Below, in pieces: positions 23,199 through 34,556 of a stretch of DNA of 64,000 nt; the first letter of the stretch is position 1, and every line of letters starts with the position of its first letter. Source of the stretch: Atkinsonella hypoxylon (taxonomy: Eukaryota > Ascomycota > Sordariomycetes > Hypocreales > Clavicipitaceae). The stretch covers positions 434,001-498,000 of the forward strand of contig JFHB01000002.1 in NCBI GenBank assembly GCA_000729835.1, in the 5' to 3' direction. Position numbers and translations under genes: made by a program. The notes below the pieces were generated by a model that was not told the DNA's origin, made no database searches, and saw nothing but the letters and a program-made list of their open reading frames with translations.

Positions 23199-26100
23199 TT
23201 AGCGTGCTCTGTTCACCAGAGGTTCGGGAGGACATCTTGGAAGTGGCCGAGAAGGCGGCTCGCCATGATGAGGTCGACGCATAGGCATCGGCATCGGCGG
23301 GACAGGGTTGCCGTCCATTTGAAAGTGCCTCCTCTGCGCAATCGAGACGGTTGATTTGCTTCGCTGACGCTTAGAGCCCATGCCTTGGGGAGGGGGGGGA
23401 TATTGAGGCGAAAGAAGGGGTGCACCAACGGGACCACCGTTGTTGGGCGGCGGTGGACCACGACGAGGAGCGTTGTGTCTGGCGGCAGCCTCACGACCAT
23501 CTCTTGCTGGACCGCCCGTTGCGAAGTTGATGAGAGATTGGCCCGGTGCGTGCCTCACACCAGGATTGGATCCATTCTGAAAGCGCGGCGGCTCAGGGAA
23601 GTCTTTGGTGAAGCTGAGCAACGGAGCAGGGTGCCTGTCACGACGAGGAATGCCACCGGCAGTGATAAAAGAGGTTGAGGATGCGGTGGACACGTCGGCA
23701 GTCATTGGTCTCTGTTGCTCATGCGTGTGTTTGATACGAGCCGAGTGCTCCGCGGCAGAAGGAAACCACGAATTCGGTTCTTTCTTCTTCTCCTCGTTTT
23801 CGCCTTGCTTGCCAGAGCTATTGCATGATTCCGATGACAGCCTTGTGATTCCTCCGTTCAGCAGCGTGGGCTCTTTGGTGAACGGTCCGTCATTGGGTTT
23901 GTTGGAAGATGATGACTTGCTTGCAAATGGGCCAGATGTCGCCTCGTTTTGTCTGCGCTTGTCATACGCGTCACCTAGCAATCCTCCTGCAGAAAATTCG
24001 CGCTCCTCCTCGTTGACAGTTGTTGGAATATCCGCTGCCGCTGCCGCTGCCGCTGCCGCTGCTGTATTCTTGGTTCGAGCAGGTCCCTTTGACCGAAGGG
24101 CAAGCGATTTTTGGATGGACGACTCGTCGATGACGATCTTGCTCATGCGGAACTCATTGACATCCATCAAGGGCTCGTCTAAAAGTTTATCGACACCACA
24201 AGAAGGCTTGGATCCCCCATTATGCCCATTCCTAATGCTATTTCTTCTGGGACTCGAGTTGGTGCTCTTGGTGACAGCGTCAAGAACTAGCTGAGGTGGT
24301 TTGTTCTTCTTGTCGAGGTCAACCATCCGATTTACCATGTACCAGCTTCGCCAGCCATGGACCTTGGAATAAAAGTAAGCGGCCTGCTGAGAATCTTCTG
24401 TGGAAAAGAAGTGGACAAAATTCTCGCCGTTGGGAAAGACGACCGTCTTCTGCTGACTCTTAATGGCATAGCAGAACTTTTTGGGCGGCTTCAGGTTACG
24501 GCGTATCTCGCTTTCTTTGGGAGTATAGATATCGAAATCTGTCAGATGGCACAAAACGGAGCTTTCCTTGTCAGATGGCTGAGCGTGGGCCGTCTTGGCA
24601 GAATAGATCTGGCCATTCTCGAGAAGTGTTACCCATCGCTTGTTCCACTTGCCAGGTTTGGACGAGTGGTACATTTGCAATGAGAATCCAGAAGGTGGTT
24701 CCTCGGTGCGTGGAACGGATTCGATGTCGAGATCCTGATCGCCCTGAGTGGTGTCGCCTGACATGATAAGCAGCGAGTTCTGCTGATCCCGATCCCAGGA
24801 GTTCATGACATCGCGAATGCGCTCATATCGACGCAAACGACGTTCCAGACCAAGAACAAAATAGCACTCGATAATGACACAAGCGGGCGGGCTCAGGTGA
24901 TGCCTCGTCATCTCAGCCGCAGCAATGAGGATGTCCATTGGCGACGTGTCTGATGTGACGGGAAGATTGATTGTCGATGACATGCATCGTACAATAACTC
25001 GCTGGGTGAAATTTGTTAGCCGATTTTCGCGTTGTTCTCTTTTGGGGGGGGGGAGAGGGCACTCGCTAGACGTTGCAAAGGGTGAGCAGGATCAATTCAA
25101 CGTACACGTTCCCCGCCATTGATGGCGGATATGGGTGCGTCAGTTTGAGGAACAATGCCCTTACCGCCAACCTCAATGAAGCTCATGGTGGTGCTTGGAT
25201 AAGAGGGCGTCCGGGGCTCCTCCAGGCTGCTTTCGCGACTGTAATGGCTCAAGGATGGTGAGAAGATGCCTGAAACAATCGTGGTAGGGGTGCTGGGCTG
25301 ACTGCTTGCTGCAGTTGACCGCTTGGACCTGGAGAAGAACGAGAGCTTGCCGCTGAGAAACTGGCGCTTTGGCTTTTTGGGGACAAGCTGTGCCTGGAGT
25401 CGCGCAAGATCGAGCTTCTTTTGCTCGGCGAGGATCCGATCCGTCTCGGCCTCGAGACGTGCGACCTCATCTGCAAAGTGGTCACCGCAGTCGCCGCTCG
25501 AGCCAACCGTCTCATGATGCATTGATGGATTGGGCCTAGGGTGCTGTTCTGTGACGGCAGACTGCGATTCCTTCTCATTTGAAGGCATCAGGACAGAGGA
25601 GCAAGGGGCAGATGCAGGTGCATGCGCAGGCGCGGGCGCGGGTGCAGGTGCAGGTGCAGATGCAGACTCTGGCGTTAGCTTTGACTCAGGAACCTGTTGT
25701 TGTTCTGGCTCTTGTTCTCGCTCTCGCTCTTGCTCTTCTTGCTCTTGCTCCTGCACGGGCTCCCGCTCCCGCTCTTGCTGTTGCTCTTGCTCTTGCTCTT
25801 GCTCTTTTTGGTGCGACATTGTCATAGACTCGTCGGACGCAGGCGCAGACGCAGACGCAGGCGCAGGCGCAGGGACGGGATCAGAGACGGGATCAGATTG
25901 GTTGGCGTTGGCAGCTGAATTTTCCTCGAGCTTGGGTCCGCGCAGCTGCTGTTGTCTTGTTTCCAGGTCATGGTGGGGCTCCAGTGTCGGGCTCGGGGCT
26001 TTTAGGTCAGATGCCGTGGCGGCACCACCACCACTGCCACTGCCACTCCCGCCACTCCCGCCACCACTGCCACCACTGCCACCACTACAACCACCACAAC

Positions 26101-26794
26101 CACCACGTCTGCCACGTCTGCCACCACCTCCTCTGCCGCTCCTGCCACCACCACTGGGCCCACCACCATTTGCATTTGCACCACTAACAACAGCAGGTGC
26201 AACCTCCATGTCCATGTCCTGTTTGTCCACGTCCCCGTCCCCGTCCACGTCCCTGGCCCTGGCCCCACCAGGCTTGTTGTTGTTCATGCATGTGCCAGGG
26301 ATCGTCTTCCACGGCACCTGCATCCGCACGTCCTCTCCGTGGAATAGGGGGGACTCTAGGTTCTCTAGCATCTTGAGTTTCGATTGTGCTGCAATGTTGA
26401 TTGGCTTCGGGCACAACACTTTTCTTGTTTTGGCCGGAAGAGGCGGCACCGTAGGCGCGGACTCGCTTCCCTGCTGCCGCACAATGTGCCGGGGACTCGT
26501 CACGCTCTTGAACCGCGACCCTGGGGATCCGGACCTGGAGCCGGGCCTGGAGCCGGAGCTGCTCTGTCTCTGTCTCTGTCTCTGTCTCTGTCCTTGTCCT
26601 TGTCCTTGTCTTTGATCATTTGCAGAACGTCCGCTCTCGGGGTTGCTGTGGCCTCCGTGGAAGTCTGCATCGAAATCCCGAGGACGCGACACGCTCTTCC
26701 CGCGCAAGCTGCGATATCGAGAGAAGCTTTGTGGCGGCGGAGGCGGCACCGCTTCAACCGGGCCAAATGCCCTCGCCATGGCATCGCGGGCCAT
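23199..26794 (-). CDS. Large RA-PH domain protein, MRL-adaptor-like architecture
   Basis: Two exons, 25106-26794 and 23199-25001, join in phase 0 and give 1163 residues. The last third holds a Ras-association-like segment spanning the junction (RVIVRCMSSTINLP, then MDILIAAAEM, VIIECYFVLGLERRLRRYE). A PH domain follows directly (GFSLQMYHSS, WNKRWVTLL, FCYAIKSQQKTVVF, YFYSKVHGWRSW). RA followed by PH is the order of animal MRL proteins (RIAM, lamellipodin), so a membrane-linked small-GTPase adaptor role is inferred. Exon 1 is largely low complexity: Gln/Arg, Gly/Ser, Glu/Gln and Ala/Pro tracts. The C-terminus is Pro-rich with PPPP stretches. The open frame reaches 26821, but only with a TTG; the first ATG is 26794, and 26779 is the alternative. 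Unlisted introns in the repetitive exon 1 are possible. Confidence 0.8.
26562..26613. repeat. TCTCTG/TCCTTG hexamer repeat in RA-PH coding sequence
   Basis: Encodes an alternating Gln-Arg then Gln-Gly tract on the - strand. A second group of in-frame repeats at 25700-25815 encodes Glu-Gln and Glu-Arg runs. Confidence 0.85.
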
Positions 26795-29098
26795 TTTTTC
26801 GGGGGGGTTTTTTTTGAGCAATTTGGCTCAGAGCCGCTTCAATGCTATTAGAGCCACCGCCGCAGAGGGACCAGCTTGCAAAGTCTTCCTGAGTCCAAGA
26901 GTGCCAATATCATCAAGTCGCAGCTTCTTGCCAAGCTTTGGCCTTTTCCCTGCTGCCTATCTTGTTTCTTGTCGACCGCAAACTTTTGGCGTCCTTGCTA
27001 TCTTAGCTCGCAAGCCATGTCACGCCCCAATCAATGTGATGGCGTCTTTGTAGTACCGACGGGCTAACTTTGATCGGGAAGGCGGTCCGGGGGATGCTCG
27101 ACCAAGCTAACAAGCCTCAAACTCGAGTTAGCAACCAGCAGTATGTATTGTAAGTTACCACAAGAGAGTCGACGTATGACTTGCAGCGCGCAATGAAGTG
27201 ATGGTCAAGAGAGCAGGAGCGTAAGAAAAGAAAAAAAAGCGAACGTGGTGATAGTATCTGGAGCAAAGCCAGCAACCAGACAAGTTACGTGACGACGAGT
27301 CTCTCATAACTGGTGCGTTCCAAGCAAAAGAGCGTATGAGTTGGTCAGCAGCAAAGCCGGACTTACGTTTAAACTTCAACCAACGACATTATGGGGGAGA
27401 CTTGCTGGCGAAGAGTGAACGAGCGGCCTGGATAAGAACAGGCTTTGAGGAGAAGAGGAGGGGGTAACAACAATCTACGTCCGTGACGATGAGTTCGGGT
27501 CAATGGCTCACGAAGCGAAGTGGAATAACACGTACTAACCAGGTAGCGTATCGTGTTAGTTGTACATGGCAACGCCTCTCACTCTGGTTGCTGACCTGAC
27601 TCGGTGGCATGCCATTGATGTTGATGGGTTGTCTTTCCTCCTTTCGCCCACGTCGCGCTAGTGCCGGACATGACTTTCTTTTTATGGCTGTGGGCGGAAA
27701 CAATGTTCATGCATTATGAAGTGCTGCAATATGCTTCATTGCGTGCCTTGACGCGTCGTCTGCCCTGTTTCTCGACGCTCGTGTTGGATGGTTGCATTCC
27801 AGCCCGTAGTCCTTGCTTCGGTCCGCATGTCTTGGATCCCAATTACCCTACCCAATCTTGGTCAAGAAACTCCGTCGTGTGCATTCACGGAGCGTGACGA
27901 GTCAGTCAACCAGATTTATCTCTATTCTTATGAAAAAAGAGTATCCTTAGCTTTGCTAATCCGGTAATGGTTGTTGCGTGCGAGTCTCACATGACATCTG
28001 AATTTTTTACACACCACATTCTCTCAAGATTCTCTCTTCTTCGTATTCTTTGATGAGAAATGGGGCCTGTTCATCGGTTTTTTCTTTTCTTTTTTTTTTT
28101 CCCTTCTCGTCCGTTAACGAAATTGACCGCTCGCCGAGGACACACACACAGCATTGTCAGCTGCTTAAATAACGGTCTGACGGGTTGCACTGCGCCGCGA
28201 CTTGTTGCCCGTATGCGGATACATATGCGGATGCGCATCTTGAACGCGCAGCCCCCCGTTCGTATCTCTTTTTTTGCATTCCCATAAATAATACCGAATG
28301 AAGATGGCTTTATCGCTAGCAAAGGATCTCTGCAGTCGACCACGGCCCGGTCAATTGCCTACCTAGGTACTAGATGGGCCAATCTTGGAGAGCAGCAAGT
28401 TAAACATACAGTACGGACAACCAGATATACCAGATAGTGCCTTGTCCCCTTCCTCGACCACTGGTAAGCTTGTAGGCCCATGGTTCCGCTGTGTCTTTCA
28501 CGTTCTTGATACGTTCTATTGTGTTGCAAGTCCTGCGGTGCGACCTTCGAACTGTGTTCAAGGTCGCGATTGAATGTACAACATGTCGAGTAGCATCCCG
28601 TCGTCGTTGCAAACCGATCACAAGTCCACCAGCTTGAGGTTGCCTTGTTCATATCAGGAACAGACCCCGGTGAGCAGCCGTCAAAGTGAGAAGTGATAAT
28701 CCATTGTGAAGATTGTCATCATTCTCTTGTCTCTTGTAGCCATTTAACCCTTTCCGTAGGGCATGATTCTTCCCGTTCCATGTCACAAGCTTGGTCCTTC
28801 CTGACACTGTAGTCTCTGTAGTCGGGAACATAATCTTTTCTTGGTTTCGCTATGATCAGCTGCGTGTGCATCTCTCAACCTCCCAAATATCGCCGCCGTC
28901 ACCAGCGCTTTGATCACAAGTTACACCTTGCCTCTTCTCGATAGTGTCGGGCTGCACGCCCAACCCCTTCCGAGACCGCGCAGTGCTCCAGAACAATCTA
29001 CGCGTTCCACATCTGTCCGTGCTCAAGATCAGACCACGCTCACCTGGAATCCCACTTCATTTTCGGCCGAGACAGAATGTCGTCATCTGCTGTTCGCC
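26795..29098. other. 2.3-kb intergenic region
   Basis: No gene recognised. The RA-PH promoter should lie at its left end. One exact TACCTAGGTA palindrome is at 28360-28369. Small open frames (27155-27897, 28060-28650) show no family resemblance. Confidence 0.5.
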
Positions 29099-30350
29099 CT
29101 ATTTGCCGAATGCCCGTACCTCCCGACGCCACCATTCAGTAAAGCTGGTGGTGGATATGTCAATGCCTAGCTCCTTGAGCGCTGAGGTGCTAAGATGACA
29201 GTCATACGGTCTTTGTACGGCAGCGTTGGGATCATTGCCCTGAGTGTTGGCCTCGATGTTGGTGATATCTAGTCCCATGATTTTTCCAAACAGTTGGCAG
29301 ATCTGGTACTTTGTCATCGTATCTTCACTTGAGAATTGGAGGATCGTGGGCAGTGTTGAACGTTCGCTCGCTGCATCTGCATCAAGATATCTGGTCGCGA
29401 TGTCTAGTCAGCCATGGGGTTAGCGTACTCTGCCCAATCTAATTGCCAAGTTTAAAGACAGTCTGTACTAGTCTCTCGTGGACCAGTCGTGTGCCAAATA
29501 GTCAGACGAGACGACTCAATGTCTACAGTGCGTGTGAAACATACCTCGACAAATGCGACCAACGTCCTCCGTATTTGTAGGGTAGCGAATTGCCCAGTGG
29601 TCCATCTTGATCTTGGTGCCTTCGGTCTGGGCTTTCCAGACGCAGTCCATCAAGACGTTGACAGCGCTCTCTGCGGGTATTTCTGCATGACCATACAAGA
29701 CTGGCACGCGCAGGACGACTGCAGATCCTACTCTGCCCAGCTTCTTTGCAACATCCAAGACAGCGCGCTCTCCATCCAGCTTGGTTCGACCGTACAAGTT
29801 GGTAGGATTGGGTTCTGCATCGGCTTCATATGGGGCATCCCCAGGCGTGCCCGGAAATACGTAATCTGTCGAGATATATATGAGTAGTATATCTCTTGAC
29901 AGTGCAGCTTGTGCAAGACGCTGGCTGGCTGCCATGTTCAACGCTCGAGCAGCATCTGGGTCTTTGTCCACCTTGTCTGGGAACCTTTGAGCCGCCGCTA
30001 AACAGTCATTAGATTTTTACTGAGCTTCGACAGGAATGACAGTGTCGTCGTCCGGAATAGCCTACAATGAACGATTACCTGGGGTCTGCGAAGGCGATGC
30101 GGGTAAGCATATAATTAAAGTGACGACAACGATGTCAGAAAACGCACTTGATGTCGTCTAGTAGCGTATTGAGCTCCTCCGTGTCTTCGTTCTCGAGGTT
30201 CAGTTTCAGGACATCCACGCCATCAGCTCTAGAATACCCTGTGCCCTTGACTGTCCAGCCCGGGCTGTGGGCAAAAGCAGCTGTAATTTCCCGACCAAGG
30301 AGGCCGGTGGCACCTGTGACTAGTGCAGTCCGTTGGGGTTGCGAGGTCAT
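29099..30350 (-). CDS. RmlD/MAT2B-like NAD(P)-binding protein
   Basis: Short-chain reductase of the RmlD substrate-binding family, close to the regulatory beta subunit of methionine adenosyltransferase (MAT2B). In fungi the exact role is not settled. Four exons fit: 30148-30350, 30066-30085, 29545-29997 and 29099-29403, giving 326 residues. The Rossmann motif is GATGLLGRE near the N-terminus. The second exon is only 20 nt and supplies PQVIVH. VIVHSAAQRFPDKVD, ISTDYVFPG and the catalytic-type YGRTK (YxxxK) follow in the usual order. The joined sequence reads through every splice site without a gap, which supports the micro-exon. Confidence 0.9.
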
Positions 30351-31008
30351 TTCCGGAGGTATCTCTATGAACTATTCGGCTTATGGCGATACGTTATTTT
30401 GTGCTAGGTTGTAATCTGCAACCTTGGGAGTGGGTCAGAGAGATGCATCCGTTTGGGGGGGGGCTGGAGGGACATATTAACCTCAAGCTTTCTTTTTATT
30501 AGCCGGCCGGTACCTATGCACCGCAGGGGCCTGAAACTGTTGATGATAAATCAATAACCTCATTGTCCAAATCTAGACTGTTGATCATACCGGAGACGAA
30601 AGAAGTCTCTAAATTGTTTGTCATAGATGGGGATTTATCATTTTGCATCACTCCCGTGGCCCCAACGCGACCGGCTAGCAGTCTTATACTTACAGCCAAG
30701 CTCAAACACAATGGGTTTATTCATTCATTCATTTTTTTTTCCATTAAAAAAATGCACTCAAATGCGAACGAAACCAAATGCAACTGCACTCCCTAATCAC
30801 GATTGCCCATCTAGATCGAATCAAATTTCCCAACAATAATCGGCTTGAACCAATAATCTACAGGGTAGGCTTGATACTTATCACTTATCAGCCCCACTGG
30901 CTTTATTTTACCGTACCAGCTCAGGATTGGACGTCATTCGTCCAGAGCACCAACTCCCTCGCGACGTCAACACTACACCACACTGCGTCGCAAGAACGGA
31001 CAAGAACC
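30351..31008. promoter_or_regulatory. Divergent intergenic region MAT2B-like / MFAP1
   Basis: About 660 bp carrying both promoters. It contains a G9 run (30457-30465) and short T/A tracts near 30730-30750. The MFAP1 frame stays open from 30778, but the upstream part has no conserved residues. Confidence 0.5.
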
Positions 31009-32412
31009 ATGCCCCCGAAGCGCATGACGGCCAACCCGGCACGTCCTATGCGCCACCGAGCCGGGAAACCTAACGGACAAGAATCCTCCGACTCCGACTC
31101 AGAAAGCAACGACGCCGACGATACCTCGACAACCACCCGCGTGATTCCCCCCCCGCCCAAGGCCGCCAGCGCCGGCAAAATCATCAGCAACCCGAACCAA
31201 GTCGACCTGAACGGCCCACAGCGGCAAGAAGTCGAAGAAGCTCAAAAACGCAGATTAGCAGCCTCGCGAGCCGAACAACTAGCCGCTCAAGAAGGCTTCG
31301 TCACAGAGTCCGAAGAGGAAAAAAGTGGAGATGAAGAAAGCGGTTCGTCTTCATCCAACGAGGAGAGCAGTGAAGAAGAAGAAGAAGAAGAAGAAGAAGA
31401 AGAGGTACCGAGAAGACTCATGCTGCGACCGAAATTCGTGCCCAAGTCACAACGAGGAAAAGACGCCCTGGACAAGGAGAAGCAGGAAGAGGAAGCTCGG
31501 GCGGCTGAAGAGGCGGCGCGCAAGAGAGCGGCAGACGAGCTGGTCGAAGAGCAGATTCGCAAAGATCTCGCCGCCAGAGCAGCTGGCAAGAAGCACTGGG
31601 ACGACGACGAAAACTCCGATTCGGACGTCGACACGACGGACGGTCTGGACCCTGCTGCGGAGGAGGCAGCCTGGCAGGTCCGTGAGCTGAAGCGCCTGAA
31701 GAGGGCGCGCGAGGCGATCGAGGAGAAAGAGAAGGAATTGGCAGAGGTGGAGCGCAGACGGAATCTGACGGAGGAGGAGCGCAAGGCCGAGGACGAGGCA
31801 TTCCTCGCGAAGCAGAAGGAGGAAAAGGACAGCAAGGGCAAGATGTCGTACCTGCAGAAATACTACCACAAGGGCGCCTTCTTCCAAGAGGAGGCCGCCG
31901 CGGCGGGGCTCCTCCAGCGCGACATCATGGGCACACGGATCGCAGATGATGTGCGGAACCGAGAGGCCTTGCCGGAGTATCTGCAGCGGAGGGACATGAC
32001 CAAGTTGGGGAAAAAGGGCGCCACGAAATACAGAGATATGAGGTCCGAGGACACGGGTCATTGGGGTGAGCTGGACGATGGCAGAGGACGGAGACATGTT
32101 GGCCGGAACGATGGTTTCCGGCCTGATGACGAGCGGTTTAAGCCTGACAAGAGGGATGCCAAGGGCGCAAACGCTGTGCCCCTGGGAGATAGGGAGAAAC
32201 GTGGTGACCGATACAGGAGAGATGGAGACGGAGATTGGCGGTACAGAGGCGATGACTATAGATCTAGGCATGCCCGCAGATGTACATCACGGTCACGATC
32301 ACGGTCAAGATCAACTTCTCGACGGGAAACATGCGACGACAGGCGTCGCAAGCGGACCTCATCCCGTGACGGCCGGTACGGAGACAAGCGGCGGAGAGTA
32401 GACGATAGATGA
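31009..32412 (+). CDS. MFAP1-like spliceosomal protein
   Basis: Homologue of MFAP1, a nuclear component of the spliceosomal B complex needed for pre-mRNA splicing. A single exon of 467 residues. The N-terminus is basic (MPPKRMTANPARPMRHRAG). Acidic Ser/Glu-rich stretches follow (SSEEEEEEEEEEE), then RRLMLRPKFVPKSQR, a long charged coiled coil, and the signature C-terminal block: MSYLQKYYHKGAFFQ, then GLLQRDIMGTRIADD, YLQRRDMTKLGKKGATKY and the DTGHW segment. The tail is Arg/Ser- and Arg/Asp-rich. The ATG at 31009 is preferred over the frame's earlier ATG because the family's basic start follows it. Convergent with POL12, with 140 bp between stop codons. Confidence 0.93.
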   Translation: MPPKRMTANPARPMRHRAGKPNGQESSDSDSESNDADDTSTTTRVIPPPPKAASAGKIISNPNQVDLNGPQRQEVEEAQKRRLAASRAEQLAAQEGFVTESEEEKSGDEESGSSSSNEESSEEEEEEEEEEEVPRRLMLRPKFVPKSQRGKDALDKEKQEEEARAAEEAARKRAADELVEEQIRKDLAARAAGKKHWDDDENSDSDVDTTDGLDPAAEEAAWQVRELKRLKRAREAIEEKEKELAEVERRRNLTEEERKAEDEAFLAKQKEEKDSKGKMSYLQKYYHKGAFFQEEAAAAGLLQRDIMGTRIADDVRNREALPEYLQRRDMTKLGKKGATKYRDMRSEDTGHWGELDDGRGRRHVGRNDGFRPDDERFKPDKRDAKGANAVPLGDREKRGDRYRRDGDGDWRYRGDDYRSRHARRCTSRSRSRSRSTSRRETCDDRRRKRTSSRDGRYGDKRRRVDDR

Positions 32413-32552
32413 TACCAGCCTGTATATTAGAGCTGCTTCGAGCAAGACACAGTCCTGTCCCTCGCCTTGATTCCCATTCATGCCATACTGGTGACCGCCG
32501 GCTCTCCCATCGTTTGAGCCACGCGCTATGCCCAAACCTCCCCCCATCTGCT

Positions 32553-34556
32553 CTATATCCTGACAATTTCCACCCTCGCCCGATCAAAGACCCTATGGCT
32601 AATCATGTCGCCGCCGCCGTCCGCACAAGGAGGATACAGCGTCATGCGTGCATACGTGCCCGCCCCCTTGCGCCGCGACAACGAACCAGGATTAATCGCC
32701 AAAACGCTCTCAACGACCTTGGCAAACGGCGGCAACGCACTCGGCACAAGCATCACGTCCGGCCGCACGTGCATCATCTCGCCCAGCCGGAGATAGCTGA
32801 GGTCGAGCACCGCGCCCGTCGCCACAGCCTCCTCGGTCCCTGTCCTCGGCAACTTCGTCCGGTCCGTAGGCGGGAAGAGCGGGAAGTAGTGCCGCTGCTC
32901 AATCAGGTATCTGCACAGCCGGCTCATCAGGTCCCCGCTTGCTCGGGAAAGCTCCTCGCTTCTCAGGTCGTAGAGGATATCCTGTGACGAGATAGCCACG
33001 ACCATTTCGTTCATTGATACTGTCATGGGGTTGGACACAATCTTGGCAGATTTCGGGACGCCGAGTTCTTTCCGCGGGCCCATCACGTCCTGGGGCCAGG
33101 AAACGTGCTTTTCCAGCATGTCCCGCACGGAGGGGACGAGGATGATGGTCAGGTGCGGATTCGCGGCGCTTGCGCGGGTGAGGGCCGGGGCAAAGAGGTG
33201 CTTGAAGACCGTGGCCAATGTGGCCGTGTCGGGATCGAAACTGGCTTCTTCAGGGAGGTCAAAATCGCCCGTGGCGATGAGAGGATGGTCTACGTCGAGG
33301 AAGGGCCCGGTGAGAACTAGGGCGTCGGCATGTGTATCTGCGGCCTGCGAGCAAAGCGCGTGAAGCGGCTCGAAGTCGAGATTATCATCGGCAGTGTACG
33401 GGCCCGCTGCGTAGAGGATATTCAGCGGCGCCGGGGGTGTGTCTGCGTCCATGGCGTCGGGGTCCCCTTTGAACTTTTCGCGATGGGCGGCGAGCGCGGA
33501 CGGTGTAGATGCTGCGTTTGGAAGGAGCGGAACTTCCAGCACTTCGTTCACCGCGAATTCATTGCCCGTAGCATTATGACCCTTGAGCGCCACAATCTGG
33601 CCCGGGAAGAAGCTCCAGCTCCGGATCTTGTCCATCTTGAGAGGCACTCGGAGGCCCATTCCCGTCCGTCGAGACGTCTCCAGCACCAGAGATGCGGCGT
33701 TTAGTCTGCCCTCCATGGAGTCGGAGGCGATTCTTCCCACAGCAACGACCTCGGTCGTGCTTTGACTCGCAGCGCTCCCGAACGCCGAGTCCTCTAGCCT
33801 ATGGTAGTCCTGCACAATGGTCATGAAGTCGTCAATGCGGTCGTCGAGAATCTCGCTCGCCTCCGATAATTTCATTGCAAGCGGCTTGTATCCCATCTTC
33901 TTCTGGTCTGAAGCGGCTGTCAATTTAATTCGAGACTCGGGGAAAGGGGCAATAGGTGCTTCTGCAGCAGCGAGATGTGGGTTGAGCACTTCGATAACGT
34001 CGCCCGGGTTTGCACGATCAGCGAATGACGTTGACCTACGAGTGTTATTGTTAGTGTTAGAATCGGATTTGGGCGGGAAGTAAGAGTAAAGGACGCACGA
34101 CAATCCGTTCATAGCCTTCAACTGGTCACTCATTCCCGCTGGCGAGCTATTCACCTTCAACCCGTCCATTCTCTTCTTCAACCCGCTGCCTCCTCTATTA
34201 CTCAATCTCCCACCCGTTGTTGGCGTACTGGGAACTAAGCCATCTAGCATACCAAAAACATCGCTCCCAGAAACAACCTTCGGCGTGGTGTTTACTTTAC
34301 GCTCTGTCCTCACCTGCGTTGCGCGGTGGCTCTTTTCCAGCTCGTCTTGAATACTCTGTTTCAAGCTACGAATATTCTGTAGAGAAAGAGCGGACTGGGC
34401 GTCCAAATCCATTTTGATACAGTGTGCATCCCATTTAAAGAAGAGATCATCAACAGACAAGTCGTGAAGCCGAAGAATGGACTGGATCTCGAAGACGACA
34501 TCCTGTTCAAGGGGGTTATTGGGAGAGAAGCGCGACTGTATCTCGGTCTGTGCCAT
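32553..34556 (-). CDS. pol12: DNA polymerase alpha subunit B (Pol12/p70)
   Basis: Regulatory B subunit of the DNA polymerase alpha-primase complex, which starts Okazaki fragments and links to telomere capping. Two exons, 34099-34556 and 32553-34035, give 646 residues. The 63-bp intron (donor GTGCGT, branch CTAAC, acceptor TAG) has no in-frame stop, so the frame reads straight through it. The N-terminal helical domain contains LRLHDLSVDDLFFKW. The OB-fold region contains GRIASDSMEGRLN and the inactive calcineurin-like phosphoesterase domain contains ALVLTGPFLDVDHPLI. FFPGQIVALKGHN and KIVSNPMTVSMNE are family signatures. The ATG at 34556 follows the usual family start; the frame stays open upstream without conservation. 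Confidence 0.96.
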   Translation of the reverse strand: MAQTEIQSRFSPNNPLEQDVVFEIQSILRLHDLSVDDLFFKWDAHCIKMDLDAQSALSLQNIRSLKQSIQDELEKSHRATQVRTERKVNTTPKVVSGSDVFGMLDGLVPSTPTTGGRLSNRGGSGLKKRMDGLKVNSSPAGMSDQLKAMNGLSCVLYSYFPPKSDSNTNNNTRRSTSFADRANPGDVIEVLNPHLAAAEAPIAPFPESRIKLTAASDQKKMGYKPLAMKLSEASEILDDRIDDFMTIVQDYHRLEDSAFGSAASQSTTEVVAVGRIASDSMEGRLNAASLVLETSRRTGMGLRVPLKMDKIRSWSFFPGQIVALKGHNATGNEFAVNEVLEVPLLPNAASTPSALAAHREKFKGDPDAMDADTPPAPLNILYAAGPYTADDNLDFEPLHALCSQAADTHADALVLTGPFLDVDHPLIATGDFDLPEEASFDPDTATLATVFKHLFAPALTRASAANPHLTIILVPSVRDMLEKHVSWPQDVMGPRKELGVPKSAKIVSNPMTVSMNEMVVAISSQDILYDLRSEELSRASGDLMSRLCRYLIEQRHYFPLFPPTDRTKLPRTGTEEAVATGAVLDLSYLRLGEMMHVRPDVMLVPSALPPFAKVVESVLAINPGSLSRRKGAGTYARMTLYPPCADGGGDMISHRVFDRARVEIVRI

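Noticed and set aside
25530..26615. 361-codon open frame on the + strand
   Set aside because: It is antisense to the repetitive first exon of the RA-PH gene and consists of Ser/Cys- and Pro-rich runs that mirror the codon repeats on the other strand.
30778..31008. N-terminal extension of MFAP1 by 77 codons
   Set aside because: The extension lacks the basic, charged character of the family; the ATG at 31009 begins the conserved start.
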